From Nostoc sp. CHAB 5844 (GTDB lineage Bacteria; Cyanobacteriota; Cyanobacteriia; Cyanobacteriales; Nostocaceae), in NCBI RefSeq assembly GCF_020829595.1, contig NZ_JAIVFW010000015.1, forward strand, positions 1 to 64,000: DNA of 64,000 bases. Reading direction: 5' to 3'. Both the position numbers and the translations under genes were made by a program. Positions 16,833 to 26,162 of this stretch are shown here, piece after piece. Within the stretch, counting starts at the first letter, position 1; the number at the start of each line of letters is the position of its first letter. Under the pieces are notes generated by a model. That model saw nothing but the letters and a program-made list of their open reading frames with translations, was not told where the DNA came from and made no database searches.

Positions 16833-17042
16833 GGAACTAGGGACTAAGAACTTTTTACTCTTAACTGTTTTTTACTCAGCACTCAGCACTTTCAAGTCAG
16901 GAGGAAGGTAAAAGTTCAAGAATTTACAAAATAGGCTTTTTAGCCTTCTCTAACGTTCGGTTTATTTCTATTGCCACTTGCTAGTTAGAAAACTATCAGT
17001 TTATATTCAGCAACTACACAAAATTTACTAAGCATTACACAA

Positions 17043-17366
17043 ATGATGAAACATTATTCTCTGGAATGGATTGAGGCTTGGTGCCAAGAAAATGGTTGGA
17101 CAGAATTGTTTGTTGAGCGACGTAACAATTATTGGGCATTTCCTCCAGGAGGAGTAATGCCTGAACCAATTCCATCTCATGTGCTGAGAGGAATTAAAGC
17201 TGAAAAAGGACTCACCATTGAAGAAAGAATTTGGTCGATGTCAGCAGTAATTGGCACAGTTGTAGCTGTCGTTAGCACCTTTATACTCAGATGTCCAATG
17301 CCTTTGGTGTTGGCCTTTGCCTTTAACGCTGTAACGGTAGCTCAATTTGAGTTAGAAGATGTTTAG
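17043..17366 (+). CDS. Small membrane protein, cyanobacterial type, unknown function
   Basis: 107 residues. The soluble N-terminal part is aromatic-rich (YSLEWIEAWCQENGWTELFV, RNNYWAFPPGGVMPEPIP). It is followed by GIKAEKGLTIEERIWSMSAV and two hydrophobic stretches, IGTVVAVVSTFIL and PLVLAFAFNAVTVAQF. The composition and length look like a conserved cyanobacterial hypothetical, but I cannot name a family. It is flanked by spacers, with a CAATAGTCAATAGTCAA tract directly after the stop, so it appears monocistronic. Confidence 0.7.
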   Translation: MMKHYSLEWIEAWCQENGWTELFVERRNNYWAFPPGGVMPEPIPSHVLRGIKAEKGLTIEERIWSMSAVIGTVVAVVSTFILRCPMPLVLAFAFNAVTVAQFELEDV

Positions 17367-17420
17367 TAGGAGTCAATGGTCAATAGTCAATAGTCAAGGG
17401 TTATTGATGTTAATAAATGA

Positions 17421-18656
17421 CTATTGACCAGATTCTTTTGATATTTTTTCAATCTGTTGGGTGAAGTAAGATTCTTCGTGTTTGAGTTGTTGTGCTAGTT
17501 GTAGTCCTTGTTGAAAGGCTGAGAGTGCTTGAGGATAATCTTTTTGTTGTAGGTAAATTTGCCCCATTTGATCGTAGGCTTGCATCAAGCCGTAATAATT
17601 AGAAGTTTTTGCTTGGGTCTCTACAAGAATTTGACTTGTTTGTAATGCTGCATCAATTTGTCCTTGAGAACGATATAGGGAAATTAACTTTTGTAAAGCT
17701 TCCGCAGCTAAAACAAATTGCTGTGATTCCCAAGCAGTTGTATAAGCCTGTTGATAGTTGTTAAAAGCGTCTTGCAGCAGATGCGGATTTTCTTTTGCTA
17801 AAGATTCATAATTAGTAGCGATCGCTAATTTTAATTCTGGTAATTTGCTAAGATTTTCTGGAGCAGTATACATTGCAGCTAACTGATTCAATGTATCAAT
17901 CGCTTGTTGTGGCTGTTTGCCTTGCTGGTAAATATAAGCTAACTGTTTTAGATATGTTAGCTCAGTGGTGCGATCGCCTTTAGCAGACGCTACAGTTAAT
18001 AATTCTTCATAGGTGGTAGCGGCTTGAGGATAATCGAACCAAGCCTGATGCAGTTCTGCAATTGTTTGGAGGGTAGATAACTCTGCGGTTGTATCTTGTT
18101 GCTGTCGCACCGCTGTCAAAATTTGATTGTAAACTTCTAAAGCATTTTTAGGCGATCGCACATTTTGATAAGCTTCACCTAAAGCCTGCAACAATGGTAA
18201 ATTTACACCTTGTTGAGCAATTGTTTTTGGTAATAATGCCTGTTTTTGAATTTCTTGCAATCGTCGGGTAATATATTCTACCTCTTGACGGTCGTTTTGA
18301 TTCCAAGCGATCGCACCTACTCTGGATAATGCTTGGACTTCGGGTATTTTACCCAAATAGCGCCGCAAGCGTAATTCGCGGTTCCAAATCTCAAACGCTG
18401 TTACACTGTCTCCAGCTTGCAGTGTCGCCGCTGCTTGTTGATTTAATTCATCCAATGCAGTGTTTAGCTTTAGCTGTTCTGCTAGAGTTAACGGCTGTTT
18501 ATCAGCAGAAGGCCGCACCAGTGGGTCGGGTGTGGTAATTTCTAAAGGACTAGGGGGAAATTTATCTGGTTGGCTGGGCTTTTTAGGTGCTGCCAGTGTT
18601 AAAGAATTATTTAATAGTGTAGCGAAAATAGCGATCGCACATAAGCGCCTGAGCAT
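17421..18656 (-). CDS. Exported tetratricopeptide-repeat protein
   Basis: 411 residues. The signal peptide is MLRRLCAIAIFATLLNNSLT with cleavage near LAA. A Pro-rich stretch (residues 25-55) leads into an all-helical region of TPR-like pairs to the end: ALDELNQQAAATLQAGDSVT, LLQALGEAYQNVRSPKNALE, AATTYEELLTVASAKGDRTT, LAYIYQQGKQPQQAIDTL, GQIYLQQKDYPQALSAFQQG. Such proteins act as periplasmic scaffolds in cyanobacteria; the partner is not evident. Several HIP1 sites lie in frame. It is convergent with the small membrane-protein gene. Confidence 0.85.
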   Translation of the reverse strand: MLRRLCAIAIFATLLNNSLTLAAPKKPSQPDKFPPSPLEITTPDPLVRPSADKQPLTLAEQLKLNTALDELNQQAAATLQAGDSVTAFEIWNRELRLRRYLGKIPEVQALSRVGAIAWNQNDRQEVEYITRRLQEIQKQALLPKTIAQQGVNLPLLQALGEAYQNVRSPKNALEVYNQILTAVRQQQDTTAELSTLQTIAELHQAWFDYPQAATTYEELLTVASAKGDRTTELTYLKQLAYIYQQGKQPQQAIDTLNQLAAMYTAPENLSKLPELKLAIATNYESLAKENPHLLQDAFNNYQQAYTTAWESQQFVLAAEALQKLISLYRSQGQIDAALQTSQILVETQAKTSNYYGLMQAYDQMGQIYLQQKDYPQALSAFQQGLQLAQQLKHEESYFTQQIEKISKESGQ

Positions 18657-18880
18657 AAATACTCTACCTTGCTTGACTAGGACAGAAATTAGTTACTAGC
18701 TCAATAATGACGATATTTTCACAAAAATTCTCCAGGCGCTAGGAGATTGTTTGAATTATACAAGAAAATTTAGGGGTCGTAAGTAATCTGGCTGTTTCAC
18801 GTGACAAGAGGAGGCGATCGCTACTAAATTTAGTTGTAATCCGAAAGCCTGTTAATCTGCCAAATCCTGCTTTATTTTCA

Positions 18881-19341
18881 TTAATCAGGTAAAAATTCCT
18901 CATCTAAACATTCATCGGCAGTAAATGGAGAGTCTACTCCAAAAGTATCAAGTGATAAACCAGTTTCATCACTGGCTTGCTTTCTAGCATCTTGATAACA
19001 CTGTAGCAGAACTTCTTGGAAATATGGTTTTAAGCTAGGACTAGCTACAAAAGCTTCTTTTAGCCTCCGGCGATGTTCTCCAATACTTCTCTTCCAACTA
19101 TTAGAGCGTTTTTTTGGTTGGTATTTATATTTTAATAAATGGATTAAGACAATTATTAAATCACTTTTTATTGCCTTTTTTCACTTCTCCCCATGCATTC
19201 AATCTCTTCAATGAGATTTTCTAAATCAACTTCCGAAAATCTGCCTTCTTTTAGTTGTTTAGCTGTTGTTTCTAACCACAGATAAAAATCTTGGTCGTAA
19301 AGATGAGAGTTTGGAGATATTATCGGCTGAGGCGCTGTCAT
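18881..19341 (-). pseudogene. DUF29 gene copy broken by a one-base deletion
   Basis: From the ATG at 19341 this copy reads the same N-terminal 50 residues as its neighbour (MTAPQPIISPNSHLYDQDFY...), then stops after GRSEKRQ. Adding one G after AAAAAAGG near 19172 restores the frame, and the rest then reads like the intact copy to the TAA at 18881. Total length is 461 bp against 462 for the intact gene, so a single deletion in a poly-A/G run is the simplest cause. Downstream residues have diverged but still align (KYKYQPKKRSNSW, TADECLDEEFLPD). The spacer 18657-18880 holds nothing else recognisable. Confidence 0.85.
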
Positions 19342-19398
19342 TTGATTTTTCAAACTTATGAATACAAGGATAGAATTATAGAATATAGCAAAATTAAA

Positions 19399-19860
19399 TT
19401 AATCAGGTAAAAACTCTTGATTTAAACATTCGTCCGCCGTCCAAAAAGACTCTACAGGAAAATTATCAAGAGTTAACCCAGTTTCTAAAGCCGCTAGGTG
19501 ACGTGCATCTTGATAACATTCCATAAAATTTTCAGCAAAGTACTTTTTCAAACTTGGGCTATCTTGTAAATTTTTGTTTAGTCTGCGTCGATGTTCAAAG
19601 ATAGTAAAAAGCCAACTATTAGAACGTTTTTCTGGCTGGTATTTATATTTTAGTAAATGCACTAATAAAACTACTAAATTACTCTCAAGTGCGCGTTTTT
19701 CACTTCTCCCCATGCATTCAATCTCTTCAATGAGATTTTCTAAATCAACTTCCGAAAATCTGCCTTCTTTTAGTTGTTTAGCTGTTGTTTCTAACCACAG
19801 ATAAAAATCTTGATCGTAAAGATGAGAGTTTGGAGATATTATCGGCTGAGGCGCTGTCAT
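19399..19860 (-). CDS. DUF29-domain protein
   Basis: 153 residues, the usual length for DUF29, a family abundant in cyanobacteria and of unknown function. Key blocks: LYDQDFYLWLETTAKQLKEG, VDLENLIEEIECMGRSEKRA, LLVHLLKYKYQPEKRSNSW, LFTIFEHRRRLNKNLQDSPS, LKKYFAENFMECYQDARHLA, and the C-terminal FWTADECLNQEFLPD. It has a frameshifted tandem duplicate directly downstream. DUF29 genes often occur as multiple copies, sometimes near toxin-antitoxin or Uma2 genes, but no such link is visible here. Confidence 0.88.
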   Translation of the reverse strand: MTAPQPIISPNSHLYDQDFYLWLETTAKQLKEGRFSEVDLENLIEEIECMGRSEKRALESNLVVLLVHLLKYKYQPEKRSNSWLFTIFEHRRRLNKNLQDSPSLKKYFAENFMECYQDARHLAALETGLTLDNFPVESFWTADECLNQEFLPD

Positions 19861-19973
19861 CTAATATTTCTTGCTTTTGAACTTATCTTAAGTAGAAGTT
19901 GAGACTTGACAAGTAGCATGGTATATACATCATAACAAAAGAATTGGTATCAGCACTTTTTTAAGCTAAATAG

Positions 19974-21122
19974 TTAAGATGTAAAATTCGCCATAGCAGC
20001 TTGTAGTCTCTCCAAAGTGCGGGTATTTTCTTCAGGCGTACCAATAGTAATTCTTAATCCTCCGTTAAGTAGTCTAACAAGAGTGCCGGAAGTTCTAAGT
20101 TGTTGGTGTAGGCTTTGTAAAGCAGCCTCTTGTGCATAGGAATTATTTGGCTTGAGACGCAGATAAAGGAAGTTAGCCGCACTTTCTGTCACTTGTAATG
20201 CTGGATGTTGCGACAAAATTGCTGTAAGTTTGTCGCGTTCACTTAGTATTTGTACAATTGAGCTAAGTAAAAGTTGACGGTTTTGTAAAGCAACTAATGC
20301 TGCGGCCAGTGAAAAGCTGGGGAGATTGTAAGGCAAGCGGACTTTCTCTAAAATGGCGATCGCTTCTGGATGAGCAATACAATAACCCACACGTAGTGCT
20401 GCTAAACGGAAAGCTTTAGAAAAAGTCCGTAAGATGATCCAATTAGAACGCTGTGCCAATTCCCCTACTAAAGTATTTTGGCTAAATTCAAAGTAAGCTT
20501 CATCAATTACTACTAAAATATGCTCTGGCAAACTTCTAAGCCATGCTAATTCTGCCGCAGTCAGTGGATTAGCTGTTGGCGAATTGGGGTGGACTACGAA
20601 AACTACACGAATTGGTGGATTTTGAGTTTGGCTGATGGCTGTTTGTGCAGCTTTTAAGTCTATTTCAAAATTGGTTGCATTTCTGCCTATTGTTACTACT
20701 TCTATACCCAAAGTTTGGGCTAAAATTCCATACATAGAAAAAGTAGGATTGGCAACTAGAATTGAGCCTTCTCCTCTTAGACAGGTGGCAATTAATAAAG
20801 AGCGAATTAGTTCATCTGAACCATTACCCACAGAAATATTGGCAGCAGTAAACAAAGATGGAGAAAGATGAGCCGATTCATTGACATACTCAGCGATCGC
20901 ATCTTTGAGTTGCTCATGTCCACCATCAGGATAGCGATTTGTTTCTATGACTTGCTGATATGTCCACGCTAACTTTTCTTTAAGTTCAGGTGGTAAATCA
21001 TCAGGACTTTCATTCGTATCCAGCCGATCAAACTGTGTGGCGACTGGTTCTGCTGTATTGCTACTTGGGTGAGGTTTGTAAGCCGTAAATTGGGCTAAAT
21101 CTGAACGAATAAAAGGAAGCAT
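19974..21122 (-). CDS. hisC: Histidinol-phosphate aminotransferase
   Basis: 382 residues, a fold-type I PLP enzyme converting imidazole acetol phosphate to histidinol phosphate in His synthesis. Seen: [20 protein letters not shown] at the N-terminus, [36 protein letters not shown] (cofactor phosphate), [28 protein letters not shown] (Asp to the pyridine N, Tyr), and [16 protein letters not shown] with the Schiff-base Lys. The C-terminus has [20 protein letters not shown] with the substrate-binding Arg. No other his genes are adjacent, as is normal in cyanobacteria. Confidence 0.93.
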   Translation of the reverse strand: MLPFIRSDLAQFTAYKPHPSSNTAEPVATQFDRLDTNESPDDLPPELKEKLAWTYQQVIETNRYPDGGHEQLKDAIAEYVNESAHLSPSLFTAANISVGNGSDELIRSLLIATCLRGEGSILVANPTFSMYGILAQTLGIEVVTIGRNATNFEIDLKAAQTAISQTQNPPIRVVFVVHPNSPTANPLTAAELAWLRSLPEHILVVIDEAYFEFSQNTLVGELAQRSNWIILRTFSKAFRLAALRVGYCIAHPEAIAILEKVRLPYNLPSFSLAAALVALQNRQLLLSSIVQILSERDKLTAILSQHPALQVTESAANFLYLRLKPNNSYAQEAALQSLHQQLRTSGTLVRLLNGGLRITIGTPEENTRTLERLQAAMANFTS

Positions 21123-21200
21123 AATTTTTAGTTAATGGTCATTTGTCATTTGTTATTTGTTATTTGTTAAAAAACAAATGAGTATATTAGTCTAATAATG

Positions 21201-21320
21201 TAATACCAATTTTAGATGAAGACGCATAGAAAGAACCCCACCGCCTGCGGCACCTCCCCGAACCTGCGGGGAGGTTGGGAGGGGTAAAAATAATATGCAG
21301 CTTCACAGAGAATTGGTATA
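21201..21320 (+). repeat. MITE-like unit, second copy
   Basis: It begins TAATACCAATTTTAGATGAA and ends CACAGAGAATTGGTATA; the ends are imperfect inverted repeats. It matches the unit at 3096-3209 in opposite orientation, including AAGACGCATAGAAAGAACCC. The centre differs between copies (CCTCCCCGAACCTGCGGGGAGG here). No coding capacity. Confidence 0.8.
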
Positions 21321-21341
21321 AGAGTATTTTATTTTACCTTT

Positions 21342-21977
21342 TTACGGTAACTGGCAAAAGCGGCGAATTGCCTGCCAAATTTCTGCTGTGACATTGCCTA
21401 AAGCATGATCGCTATCGAGTTCTAGTAACTCTACCCAAGGACGCGATTTTGCAAAGTTGCGACTAGCTGTAATTGGAATAACTTCATCTTGTTTTCCATG
21501 TATAATCAGCGTTGGAACAGGACGTTGCAATCTATCCTCTTGGTATTGCTCGGCATCTGTGACGAAATCGTAACTTAGAGGTAGCGATCGCCCTTCGCCA
21601 TAGTGGTAAACCATGAGATACTTCTGTTGTTGCCAACGCTGAATCGCTTCATCTCCTAGGTTAGGCAACCAATGAGACAAAAAACCAAAAGCTGGTGCTA
21701 ACAAAATTAAGCGTTGTACTTGTTGGTATCGCTGTCCCAAATGAGCAGATATCAAACCACCTAAACTAGAGCCTATTAGCGTCACGGGTTCAGAATTATT
21801 GGCGAATTCTGCTGCTACTTGATTTATTTGACGCGTGATTGTCAACTGGGAAAAATCACCAGCATTAAGATCAGCAATATTTAGCGGTATCTGAATTTTA
21901 GTAAAGCGATCGCTTATAGCCTGGGCTTTGGTAGATTTAGGCCCAGAAGCAAAACCGTGAAGATAAATGTATTGCAA
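21342..21977 (-). CDS. Small alpha/beta-hydrolase, YqiA type
   Basis: 211 residues. The YqiA/UPF0227-like hydrolase opening MQYIYLHGFASGPKSTKA is followed by the nucleophile elbow LIGSSLGGLIS (Ser in GSSLGG), the acid in LIIHGKQDEVIP, and His in LDSDHALGN, a complete Ser-Asp-His triad. This family contains small cytosolic esterases, and the E. coli member hydrolyses short acyl esters. Substrate unknown. It stands alone, 20 bp from the MITE-like unit. Confidence 0.85.
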   Translation of the reverse strand: MQYIYLHGFASGPKSTKAQAISDRFTKIQIPLNIADLNAGDFSQLTITRQINQVAAEFANNSEPVTLIGSSLGGLISAHLGQRYQQVQRLILLAPAFGFLSHWLPNLGDEAIQRWQQQKYLMVYHYGEGRSLPLSYDFVTDAEQYQEDRLQRPVPTLIIHGKQDEVIPITASRNFAKSRPWVELLELDSDHALGNVTAEIWQAIRRFCQLP

Positions 21978-22098
21978 AGCTGTAGTTATTGAAGGTTATG
22001 GAATCTCAAGTTAAGAATCAGATGTGAAAGATTATTGGTATTCCTGAAGAGGTTTAATTCATATCTTCCACGCCTCTGCGTTATTACAATTAAAGTTA

Positions 22099-22158
22099 GG
22101 TGAGCAATGCTAGAAATTCGCTTTCTACCTGATTTTTCCGTTGTGGGTATTGCTCACC
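22099..22158. repeat. Short inverted repeat between two minus-strand genes
   Basis: GGTGAGCAAT (22099-22108) and ATTGCTCACC (22149-22158) are perfect complements with an inner AGAAATTCG / CGCTTTCT-like arm. It begins 32 bp past the FecR gene stop on that strand and may serve as terminator or be a dispersed repeat. Confidence 0.5.
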
Positions 22159-22189
22159 CTACGTTATTGAGAATGGTGCAAAATCTTCG

Positions 22190-23551
22190 TTAAGGAGCAG
22201 GGTATTCGCCTTCTGGAGGTTCACCGCCTGGGTTGCCACCGGGATTTTCGCCGGGATTACCGCCTGGGTTGCCACCTGGGTTGCCACCGGGATTTTCGCC
22301 GGGATTTTCGCCGGGATTACCGCCGGGGTTGCCACCGGGATTTTCGCCGGGATTACCGCCGGGGTTGCCACCGGGATTTTCGCCGGGATTGCCACCTGGG
22401 TTGCCACCGGGATTGCCACCTGGGTTGCCACCGGGATTTTCGCCGGGATTGCCACCTGGGTTGCCACCGGGATTACCGCCTGGGTTGCCACTGGGATTTT
22501 CGCCTGGATTGCCACCTGGGTTGCCACCGGGATTCTCGCTGGGATTACCGCCGGGGTTGCCACCGGGATTGCCACCTGGGTTGCCGCGACCTACAGAATT
22601 GTCAGGATCATTACCACTGCTTGGTTGATTTGGGATTATGGTGTTGATGTTTTCATTATTTCCAGTGTCACGAGTAGTATCTGATATTACTTCTCCTGTT
22701 TCTACCAAGGTATCCACTGGAGAATCATTTAAGACAGCACCTTGTTCAGCCGAGTTAAAAGATTTAACAGATAACTCCATAAAAGATGGGTTTTCAATTA
22801 CTCCTTGACCAACTACAGGCGTTTGTGTTGCTAAAGCTGCGGCAATTTCAGCTTGAACGCTGGCGATCGCAGGGTCTGGGTTAGATGTAATATTTTGCTT
22901 AGTTAAATCTAATCCTTGTACTAAATCACTCGTTTCATAAAAGGTTTTCAGGTCAAAATCGTATAAACCCTGAAATTTACCTTTGACTATGACCATCAGT
23001 TGCCCAGCTTGCAAGACCTGATTTTGAGAAGCTTCCTGATTAAATACCTCAATGCCGCTATTTGTCAGCGCCCCAACCACTGTGGTATCTGTTTGCTTGT
23101 CGTAGCGGACAAACAACGCTGAACCACGAATAGCAGCAGCAGCACTCGGTGTTTGTATACGTGTCTGTCCTTTTCCTGATGGAATCAGCAACAGCACTGT
23201 CCCGTTTGACAATCTGAAATTCCGCGTCTTGGGTAGAAATTGAAATATTGCCCGTTCCCCAACCCGTGCTATAGAACCATCGTTAAAACGCAAATCGGCT
23301 AAAGATAATCTGCCAGTAGCCAATCCATCACCAGGAATTATCGGATCTAATTTGCGTGCTGGGCGCTTTTTGTTGTTCCTGGGAAGCAGTTGTACTAGAT
23401 TTTTCAGATTCTGAATCTCAGCACGTGTCAAAGGAGTAGCAGCATTTGCCTTGGGTAAAGGCATCACTATCACTCCCCATAAACCAATCATCAACCAGGG
23501 AATAAATTTCAAAGACATAGTTTTAACGCTGGATAATTTAACTGAAACCAA
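22190..23551 (-). CDS. FecR-domain protein with collagen-like Pro-Gly-Asn tail
   Basis: 453 residues. The signal peptide lies within the first 38 residues (MSLKFIPWLMIGLWGVIVMP ... ANA); the ATG at 23518 is a likely alternative start. Residues about 65-215 form a FecR domain: PGDGLATGRLSLADLRFNDG, ARVGERAIFQFLP, TVLLLIPSGKGQTRIQTPSA, AAIRGSALFVRYD and VLQAGQLMVIVKG. A linker follows, and the last 125 residues are (GGNPGGNP/GENP)n repeats ending EGEYPAP. Unlike classical FecR it has no cytoplasmic anti-sigma part and no sigma-factor gene nearby, as is usual for the exported cyanobacterial FecR-only proteins. It is divergent from a probable outer-membrane barrel gene, suggesting a joint cell-surface role. 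Confidence 0.85.
   Translation of the reverse strand: MVSVKLSSVKTMSLKFIPWLMIGLWGVIVMPLPKANAATPLTRAEIQNLKNLVQLLPRNNKKRPARKLDPIIPGDGLATGRLSLADLRFNDGSIARVGERAIFQFLPKTRNFRLSNGTVLLLIPSGKGQTRIQTPSAAAAIRGSALFVRYDKQTDTTVVGALTNSGIEVFNQEASQNQVLQAGQLMVIVKGKFQGLYDFDLKTFYETSDLVQGLDLTKQNITSNPDPAIASVQAEIAAALATQTPVVGQGVIENPSFMELSVKSFNSAEQGAVLNDSPVDTLVETGEVISDTTRDTGNNENINTIIPNQPSSGNDPDNSVGRGNPGGNPGGNPGGNPSENPGGNPGGNPGENPSGNPGGNPGGNPGGNPGENPGGNPGGNPGGNPGGNPGENPGGNPGGNPGENPGGNPGGNPGENPGENPGGNPGGNPGGNPGENPGGNPGGEPPEGEYPAP
22215..22590 (-). repeat. Short-period repeat coding for the collagen-like tail
   Basis: Units of 12 bp (GGN PGG/PGE) are repeated about thirty times, with two recurring forms (GGNPGGNP and GGNPGENP). 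Low complexity on both strands produces spurious open frames. Copy number is probably variable between strains. Confidence 0.85.
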
Positions 23552-23785
23552 ACCAAGTGAATATAGATACTGAAATATTAGATATTAGGCTTACTTATAA
23601 ATAGGTTAATTTTATAACTAAATTTTCAGTGGATTTATTGAAAATTTTAGCGAAATTTTCTCAGAACTTAATGTAATTTAAATTATCAAAAAATATTAAA
23701 ATTAAGTAATCCTTTTCTAAAAGTTAATAATTTTTGTTTTTAATGATAAAGCTGAATGGTTATATTTTTTGTCTATAAAACATAA

Positions 23786-25195
23786 ATGTTGATGCAACTC
23801 AAGGGCTGGACAAAATTGTTGTTTGCCACTTTATTAGCTTTGATTGGTGCAAATAAGTGTTGCATTAGGGTAGATGTAGTGTGGGCTGCCAACTTAGATG
23901 ACTCTACTCGTCAACACAAGCCGAATAACGAATATTTTGCTTATAGCCAGCTAAGTCATCAGTTTTACCAGAAGAGTCAGTTCAAGGCAAGTAATTTTGA
24001 TTTACAGCAGCCTCAGTTATTTAATTCAGCAGCGACAGAAAATATACTGTCAAATGTGATATTGCAAAACATACTCACAGCCCAATCCAATCCTGTAACA
24101 CCACCAGATAATGAACCATTACCCCAACCGCAAAATCCTCCTACCAATCCTCAACTGTCAAGTGATCCGCCACAACTAGAAGTACAGCCAAGAGATTTTC
24201 CCCAGCCTTCGCCAATAATTATAGAAGAACTGTTAGATAAACCTTCTGTCGATAGAACCGAGCAGTTAGAAAGACTAAGGCGGCTCTTGCAACAAAGACA
24301 AAAACCAAACCCTGAAACCAATATTCTGCGTGAATTAGAACTACGAGTTAGACAACGACCTTTGCCGCAACAACAGCCATCATCTGAGGCTAATGGCCTT
24401 CAGGAACTTGAGTTACGAGTGCGGCCACGACCTTTGCCACAAGCAAAACCACCAGTAGCTAAGTTTAAACCTATAGGTACCCTACAGGCTCATGTAGGGT
24501 ACTTTCATACAAATAACATTTTTTCTTCTGCGTTTTTCCCTAGAGAAGATGGCTTATTCTTTTATGGTCTCAGCCTTGCTTCTGCATATTTTCCTTTGGG
24601 GTCTAAAACTTATATCAATGGTTCAATTAATGGTAATTTGATTCGCTATATGGATCAATCAAGATTTAACTACAATCAAATAAGTTTTAACGTTGGTATT
24701 TATCAACAACTCTCGCCACGTATGTATGCAGAAATAGATTTTAATAATCAACAGTTTTTTTATGCTAATAGTACCGATCGCTTTCAAGCAGGCGATCGCT
24801 TTTTAGATGAAAACTCAGTACGGCTGTCTTTGGGAAGACGAGATCCACTGAATTCCAGATTAACACTAGATAGCTTCTACGAATTTAGTGCCAGTTTTGC
24901 TGAACCAAATAACCGCAGTCGGCTAGTTAATTCTTTTTGGGTTTCTTTAAATTATTACTTGCAAAACCCTCTACAAGTTGGTATTAATTATCAGTTAAAC
25001 CTTGCCGATTTTACGCAACGGCAACGAGACGACCAATATCACCGGATATTTGGCCATGTTATTTACCGAGTATCTGGCTCTAGTAGTTTGAACTTGCAGA
25101 GTGGCTTTAGCTTTGGCGATTCTACAGATAGAAATATTGATTTTGATGGCTGGTTTTTGAGTGTTTATTACAATTTGAAAATAGGGGAATTTTGA
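23786..25195 (+). CDS. Exported protein with probable C-terminal outer-membrane beta-barrel
   Basis: 469 residues. A hydrophobic N-terminus (GWTKLLFATLLALIGAN) acts as signal. A Pro/Gln-rich linker (about 100-225) includes an imperfect duplication, ILRELELRVRQRPLPQ and GLQELELRVRPRPLPQ. From about 230 the sequence alternates aromatic and polar residues in beta-strand style (GTLQAHVGYFHTNNIFSS, FYGLSLASAYFPLGS, ISFNVGIYQQLSPRMYAEID, VSLNYYLQNPLQVGINYQLN) and ends WFLSVYYNLKIGEF, with a terminal Phe typical of barrel proteins. No named family was recognised. It is divergent from the FecR-like gene across 234 bp of AT-rich DNA. Confidence 0.7.
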   Translation: MLMQLKGWTKLLFATLLALIGANKCCIRVDVVWAANLDDSTRQHKPNNEYFAYSQLSHQFYQKSQFKASNFDLQQPQLFNSAATENILSNVILQNILTAQSNPVTPPDNEPLPQPQNPPTNPQLSSDPPQLEVQPRDFPQPSPIIIEELLDKPSVDRTEQLERLRRLLQQRQKPNPETNILRELELRVRQRPLPQQQPSSEANGLQELELRVRPRPLPQAKPPVAKFKPIGTLQAHVGYFHTNNIFSSAFFPREDGLFFYGLSLASAYFPLGSKTYINGSINGNLIRYMDQSRFNYNQISFNVGIYQQLSPRMYAEIDFNNQQFFYANSTDRFQAGDRFLDENSVRLSLGRRDPLNSRLTLDSFYEFSASFAEPNNRSRLVNSFWVSLNYYLQNPLQVGINYQLNLADFTQRQRDDQYHRIFGHVIYRVSGSSSLNLQSGFSFGDSTDRNIDFDGWFLSVYYNLKIGEF

Positions 25196-25242
25196 AATTA
25201 GTCCATAGTCAAATGTCCATAGTCTATAGTTAAATTAATTTT

Positions 25243-26085
25243 TTACCATTGACTATTGACTATTGACTCATAACTAATCCAATCACTCCAACTACCTGCA
25301 TAAAGTTTACCTGTATGAATGCCAGCTAATTCTAAAGAAAGCAAATTCACACAAGCAGTTACACCAGAACCGCAGTAAACTAAAATTTCTTTAGCTGTTT
25401 CTATATTTTGCCATCTTTGACGTTGCTGTAGTTGAGAAAGTAGATGACCTGATGAGTCTGTAACTTCTTGCCAAGGATAGTTAACTGCACCAGGAATATG
25501 CCCAGCAATTTTATCAATTGGTTCCCTTTCACCGCGATAGCGATCGCTTTCTCTTGAATCTACTAATACTACCTCTGGTAAATCTTTGCGACTTTTGACA
25601 GCTTCTATATCTACTACCAGTTCAGTTTGAATCTGAGGCGTAAAATTTCCTGTCTGGGATTCTGGGATGACATCTGTCACCAGATATCCAGCTTGTTGCC
25701 ATGCGCTAAAGCCGCCATCCATGACTACTACTTGCTCATGTCCGAGATAGCGGAGTAACCACCACAAACGAGACGCAAAAGCTAAACGGGAATCATCATA
25801 AGCTACAACCAAAGTTTTTTGATAATTTACCCCAATTGCTGATAACTTCTTAACTAGATTGTTAGTGTCAGGCAAAGGGTGTCTACCGCCATGTGTACCT
25901 ACAGGACTGGAAAGATCTTGATTTAAATCCAGATAATATGACCCTGGGATGTGACTTGTTTGATATTGTTTTTGTCCTAGTTGTGAATCAGCGAGAGAAA
26001 AACGACAATCTACAATTACAACTTGTGAATCGTTAAGGTGATCAACAAGCCACGCTGGCGAAACAAAAATTTGGGTATTAACCAT
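25243..26085 (-). CDS. sseA: Rhodanese-type sulfurtransferase (3-mercaptopyruvate type)
   Basis: 280 residues with two rhodanese domains. Domain 1 (about 10-130): VIVDCRFSLADSQLGQKQY, HIPGSYYLDLNQDLSSPVG, THGGRHPLPD. Domain 2 (about 165-275): VVLVDSRESDRYRGEREPID, AGHIPGAVNYPW, and the active-site loop YCGSGVTACVNLLSLELAG with the catalytic Cys. CGSGVT is the loop of mercaptopyruvate sulfurtransferases rather than the CRKGV of thiosulfate enzymes, so 3-mercaptopyruvate is the more likely donor. Cytosolic, monocistronic. A CTATTGACTATTGAC tract marks the 3' side. Confidence 0.9.
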   Translation of the reverse strand: MVNTQIFVSPAWLVDHLNDSQVVIVDCRFSLADSQLGQKQYQTSHIPGSYYLDLNQDLSSPVGTHGGRHPLPDTNNLVKKLSAIGVNYQKTLVVAYDDSRLAFASRLWWLLRYLGHEQVVVMDGGFSAWQQAGYLVTDVIPESQTGNFTPQIQTELVVDIEAVKSRKDLPEVVLVDSRESDRYRGEREPIDKIAGHIPGAVNYPWQEVTDSSGHLLSQLQQRQRWQNIETAKEILVYCGSGVTACVNLLSLELAGIHTGKLYAGSWSDWISYESIVNSQW

Positions 26086-26162
26086 AAATATAAGAATTCA
26101 GGAGTCAGAATTCAGAATTCAGAATATTTGATTGATCAATTTACCAATAATACTAGTACAAC

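Noticed and set aside
22159-22628. Open frames overlapping the collagen-like tail on both strands
   Set aside because: Artefacts of the 12-bp low-complexity repeat; the signal-peptide-bearing FecR frame explains the region.
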